A stretch of DNA of 38,325 bases, from contig CAIZQU010000147.1 in assembly GCA_903935205.1 (NCBI GenBank), forward strand, positions 1 through 38,325, in the 5' to 3' direction. The notes below the pieces were generated by a model. That model was not told where the DNA came from and did not search any database. It worked only from the letters and a program-made list of their open reading frames with translations. Origin of the DNA: an uncultured cyanobacterium (GTDB lineage Bacteria > Cyanobacteriota > Cyanobacteriia > PCC-6307 > Cyanobiaceae). The number at the start of each line of letters is the position of its first letter. Position 1 is the stretch's first letter. The position numbers and the translations under genes were made by a program. This document shows, piece after piece, positions 35,813 to 38,325 of this stretch.

Positions 35813-36212
35813 CAGCGTGCCGGATTCCATGGTTGACGGAGCCACCGGTTTGGTTGTTGCCCCCGTCAGCAGGTGAGCGCCGGCCTCGCAGCCGGCGGCG
35901 CTTGCCTGGGAGCCCTTGGTTCAGCCGTGGCCAGGAGCCTGTTGCGCATCGCTGCATGTGCCCAGGATCGCTGGGGAGATCCCGTGATGGGGCGCATCAG
36001 GCGACTCAGGGTCTCCCATTAATCTCTTCCGTAACGAAATTGTAGCATCGCGCCGGTGGCCAGAATGATGGCGCTGCAATAAATCTCCCGATGAAGGGGG
36101 CAGAAATGCCCTTCACGGCCTGTGTCTCAGGGTGAGGCTGTGATCGGCGCCCGTCCGGCTCTGTCTTTGTTCGGGCCCTGGTCTGTCGCCCTGGGTGCAA
36201 CAGGCTATTAAC
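35813..36212. other. Intergenic region upstream of the small secreted protein gene
   Basis: No gene seen. An AT-rich patch at 36015-36050 may contain a promoter. A hairpin at 36092-36115 has arms TGAAGGG...CA and TG...CCCTTCA, a two-base bulge and a GAAA loop, and would lie in the 5' leader of the downstream gene. Confidence 0.4.
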
Positions 36213-36677
36213 ATGCTGATGACAGCTCGCCCCGCCCCTTTGGCCCGCCATTTTCGTCTGCCGATCATCCCCACCTTGATGCTGGCACTGCTTTTCCTTT
36301 GGCCGATCAAGGGCGCCCTGGCGGATCAGGCCAGTGCCGGCTTGGGCCGTTGCAACATCGCCACCCTGAAGGGCACCTATCTTTACAGCTCGATCGGCAT
36401 GCTCGATGGCAAACCCTACGCCGAAAGTGGTCGGGAGGTGTATGACGGCAAGGGCGGTGTCGAACTGACCTACAGCGGCAGCGGCGGCGCCGCTGGAACG
36501 ATGCGCACCACCTATACGGTCAGCCCCGATTGCATCGGCAAGGCGGTCTACCCCTATGGGCAGACCCTGCAGAGCTTCATCAGTCCCGATGGCAGCCGTT
36601 TCAGCTACACGATCACCCGTGGTCCTGATGATCGTGCCACTGCCCTGTCCGGCTGGGAGATCCGCGTCGCTCCCTGA
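36213..36677 (+). CDS. Small secreted protein, possible beta-rich fold, unknown function
   Basis: A 154-residue precursor. The signal peptide contains FRLPIIPTLMLALLFLWPIKGALA, so the mature protein begins about residue 37. It has the pattern C-N-I-A-T-L-K-G-T-Y-L-Y-S-S-I-G, then P-Y-A-E-S-G-R-E-V-Y-D-G-K-G-G-V-E-L-T-Y and T-T-Y-T-V-S-P-D-C-I-G-K-A-V-Y. This arrangement (G-T-Y, G-x-x-x-F/Y-D-G-x-G, Y-T-V-x-x-D-C-x-G) is known from a widespread family of small bacterial exported proteins without known function. Two conserved cysteines probably form a disulphide. I use the ATG at 36213; a GTG at 36195 and an ATG at 36219 are alternatives. A 13-bp repeat begins 43 bases after the stop. Confidence 0.7.
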   Translation: MLMTARPAPLARHFRLPIIPTLMLALLFLWPIKGALADQASAGLGRCNIATLKGTYLYSSIGMLDGKPYAESGREVYDGKGGVELTYSGSGGAAGTMRTTYTVSPDCIGKAVYPYGQTLQSFISPDGSRFSYTITRGPDDRATALSGWEIRVAP

Positions 36678-36719
36678 TCCCGCATCCTTCAGCGGCCAGG
36701 GGCTTTGCTGAAAGCAGCC

Positions 36720-36758
36720 GGAGCTGGCAGCCGGAGTTGGCAGCTGGAGTTGGCAGCT
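36720..36758. repeat. 13-bp tandem repeat, three units
   Basis: GGAGCTGGCAGCC, GGAGTTGGCAGCT and GGAGTTGGCAGCT follow directly. The period is the same as in the arrays at 35.3-35.8 kb, but the unit is different. It lies between the secreted protein gene and the SDR gene. Confidence 0.85.
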
Positions 36759-36850
36759 GGGATCCGCTTTGCAGCCGCTGCTCCAGGATGGCCTGACCCG
36801 GCTCGCCTGCCTCAATCGGTTGGTGCTGAATCCAGTGGCCAGTCAGGGTG

Positions 36851-37645
36851 ATGGAACCCACCGCCCCTCCAGCCATGCCCGACAGCAGCGACCGCCCCAG
36901 TCTTGTCCATCAGCGCGCTCTGGTCACGGGGGCTTCCCGTGGCCTGGGTGCGGCAATTGCACCGGTGTTGGCGGCTGCCGGTGCCGATCTGGTCATCAGT
37001 GGCCGCGATCCCGATGGTCTGGAGCGCACACGCGCGCTGGTCGAACGCCATGGACGTCGCTGCCATGCGCTGCCGGCTGATCTGCGCCATGGCGAGGAGG
37101 TGCGCCGGCTGGCGGATCAGGCTCTGGCACTGTTCGGCACGGTCGACATCCTCGTTAATAATGCCGGCCTGGTTCACGTGGCCGATATTCTCCACACCAG
37201 CCTCGAGGATTGGGAGGAGACCCAGGCGGTCAACCTGCGGGCACCATTCCTGCTCTCGCAACTGCTGGCGCCTGCGATGATTCAGCAGAAACGGGGCAAG
37301 ATCATCATGATCTCCTCGGTTGCTGCCGTGCTCGCTCCTGAGGGACATGCAGCCTATTCGGCTTCCAAGGGCGGTCTCAACCTGCTGACCCAGACCATGG
37401 CCGCCGAATGGGGGCGTCACAACATCCAGGCCAATGCCGTGGCTCCGACCGTCATCCTCACCGAGATGGGACAGCAGGTGTGGGGAGAAGCCAGCAAGGC
37501 AGACCCGATGAAAGCGCGAATTCCTGCCGGCCGCTTTGGTGAACCCAATGAAGTGGCTGATCTTGTGCTTTTCCTGGCCTCCGATGCCTCCAATTTCATC
37601 TGTGGCCAGGTGATCCGCCTCGATGGTGGCCTGACCGCGGTTTGA
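36851..37645 (+). CDS. Classical SDR oxidoreductase
   Basis: A 264-residue short-chain dehydrogenase with every classical motif: cofactor loop T-G-A-S-R-G-L-G, L-V-I-S-G-R-D (Arg after strand 2 suggests NADP(H)), A-D-L-R, N-N-A-G, catalytic Ser in I-S-S-V, Y-S-A-S-K with catalytic Tyr and Lys, and the end D-G-G-L-T. The tail (V-I-L-T-E-M-G, R-F-G-E-P-N-E-V-A-D-L-V-L-F-L-A-S-D-A-S) resembles gluconate 5-dehydrogenase and 3-oxoacyl reductase-like members, so the substrate may be a sugar acid or a ketoacyl compound; sequence alone cannot decide. The ATG at 36851 directly follows an in-frame GTG. A stem-loop lies about 170 bp downstream. Confidence 0.9.
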   Translation: MEPTAPPAMPDSSDRPSLVHQRALVTGASRGLGAAIAPVLAAAGADLVISGRDPDGLERTRALVERHGRRCHALPADLRHGEEVRRLADQALALFGTVDILVNNAGLVHVADILHTSLEDWEETQAVNLRAPFLLSQLLAPAMIQQKRGKIIMISSVAAVLAPEGHAAYSASKGGLNLLTQTMAAEWGRHNIQANAVAPTVILTEMGQQVWGEASKADPMKARIPAGRFGEPNEVADLVLFLASDASNFICGQVIRLDGGLTAV

Positions 37646-38068
37646 GGTCGCAGCCGTTCGGCCTGCCACCAGCTCGCAGCCTGCTCCGGTGTCTGGAGCT
37701 GCGGTGCGATGGCCTGCGGCGGAGCAGCGGGATCCTTCCGCTGAGGTTTGGGATCGGGATGTGCTCCGGGCGCTGGCGGCGCTGCAGGCGGAGCTGGGGG
37801 CCGCCTGAGCTGGCCATGGCCTGCCTCCGTCTTGTTGGAGCAGGCCTATGCGTTATTTGCATACTTGCCCTGCAGGGATTTCCGGCAGGCTTGCCTGGCA
37901 GGTTCTTCCTGGTGCACTCTCTGGCACAAGGCTCTACAGCTGTGGTGGCGATGCGTTGTTGCAGCGTCAGCCATCCCAGGCATGTCCTTTCCTATCGCAG
38001 CGGAGGATGCCAGGCTCACCTACCCTTACGTCGGTGAACTTCCATGCTCTGAGTCCAAACAACCCTTC
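37646..38068. other. Intergenic region, no gene accepted
   Basis: One short GTG-started frame (37689-37808) exists but has no support. An imperfect stem-loop GGCCTG-CTCC / GGAG-CAGGCC occupies 37818-37846 and may end the SDR transcript, although no T-run follows. The region 37990-38068 presumably carries the promoter of the last gene. Confidence 0.4.
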
Positions 38069-38325
38069 ATGTCCCCGTCGCTCCTCGATCCCCTGCTGCA
38101 CCACTGGCGCCAGCTGCTCAGTCAATGGGCCCGGGACGGCCGCCTGAGCCGGGCCGCACGGGCGGCGCTGCAGCTGCCGGGGGGATCAGCTCCGCTGGAG
38201 GATCTTCTGGAGCATTGGGGCGCCGGAGATTTCAGCGGCTTACCGCCGGTGCACGTGCTGCCCGCCAGCGCCATGGCCGCTGCGAGGGGCGCCTATGCGA
38301 TCAGCAATGGCACGATCTATCTCAA
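38069..38325 (+). CDS. N-terminal part of a possible RTX-type/large surface protein (runs off right edge)
   Basis: The frame is open from the ATG at 38069 to the end of the window (85 residues seen). It begins with helical M-S-P-S-L-L-D-P-L-L-H-H-W-R-Q-L-L and continues with D-F-S-G-L-P-P-V-H-V-L-P-A-S-A-M-A-A-A-R-G-A-Y-A-I-S-N-G-T-I-Y-L. I recall this L-P-P-x-x-x-L and G-A-Y-A-I-S-x-x-T-I-Y-L-N pattern from the N-terminal domain of cyanobacterial calcium-binding RTX proteins, where it precedes a helix and an E-E-x-G-H site. That recollection is not verified, and the remainder lies outside the window. No signal peptide is visible, which would fit type I secretion. No close upstream gene. Confidence 0.6.
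   Translation, partial: MSPSLLDPLLHHWRQLLSQWARDGRLSRAARAALQLPGGSAPLEDLLEHWGAGDFSGLPPVHVLPASAMAAARGAYAISNGTIYL

Noticed and set aside
37689-37808. 39-residue GTG-started frame after the SDR gene, ending R-A-L-A-A-L-Q-A-E-L-G-A-A
   Set aside because: No ribosome-binding site, no ATG and no family I recognise; helical composition alone is not enough.

Overview
The window looks like chromosome from a picocyanobacterium of the high-GC Cyanobium/Synechococcus type (inference). The sequence supports this with a run encoding NdhL and a DUF3007 protein next to trpA, a 47-residue high-light-inducible protein, a c6-like cytochrome, a group 2 sigma-70 factor, and perfect HIP1 octamers (GCGATCGC) between 20 and 32 kb. 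No rRNA, tRNA or CRISPR array was recognised.

Layout. The left edge (1-245) holds the 3' end of an IS1595-type transposase, much less GC-rich than the rest, whose stop codon abuts the stop of a convergent NAD(P)-binding SDR. Then follow on the minus strand an HD-GYP phosphodiesterase, a secreted metzincin-like protease and a DUF2214 membrane protein. A sigma factor, a YkvA-like protein and two small proteins run on the plus strand. A translationally linked GNAT / Nif11-cupin pair is divergent from the c6-like cytochrome. Two tandem outer-membrane beta-barrel paralogues (8.4-10.6 kb) each carry the same leader motif and terminator. Next is the minus-strand ndhL-DUF3007-trpA-YCII cluster, the hli gene, a 998-residue chitinase with two CBM2-like modules, and a LuxR-type regulator divergent from a GDSL esterase with a PEP-CTERM-like tail.

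From 34.7 down to 19.2 kb all genes lie on the minus strand: aroA, an MnmD-like methyltransferase, a large cyclophilin/RTX-like protein, a GH57 glycosidase, YajQ, a fused 5-oxoprolinase and gamma-glutamyltransferase. The last two overlap as TGATG and together suggest recovery of glutamate from glutathione and gamma-glutamyl compounds. The right end has about 1.5 kb without genes, a small secreted protein, an SDR oxidoreductase and the start of a possible RTX protein that runs off the window.

The most unusual aspect is repeat biology. At least six arrays with a strict 15-bp period lie in or at the edge of coding sequence and therefore read as pentapeptides in ggt (twice), oxoprolinase, the mnmD-like gene (twice) and the metalloprotease. 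One array looks like re-duplication of the last 15 bp of aroA, including its stop codon, and encodes the N-terminus of the next gene. The gap at 35.1-35.8 kb holds four MITE-like elements of 111-114 bp with inverted ends, interleaved with 13-bp tandem arrays. A 14-bp array lies between the GDSL gene and ggt.
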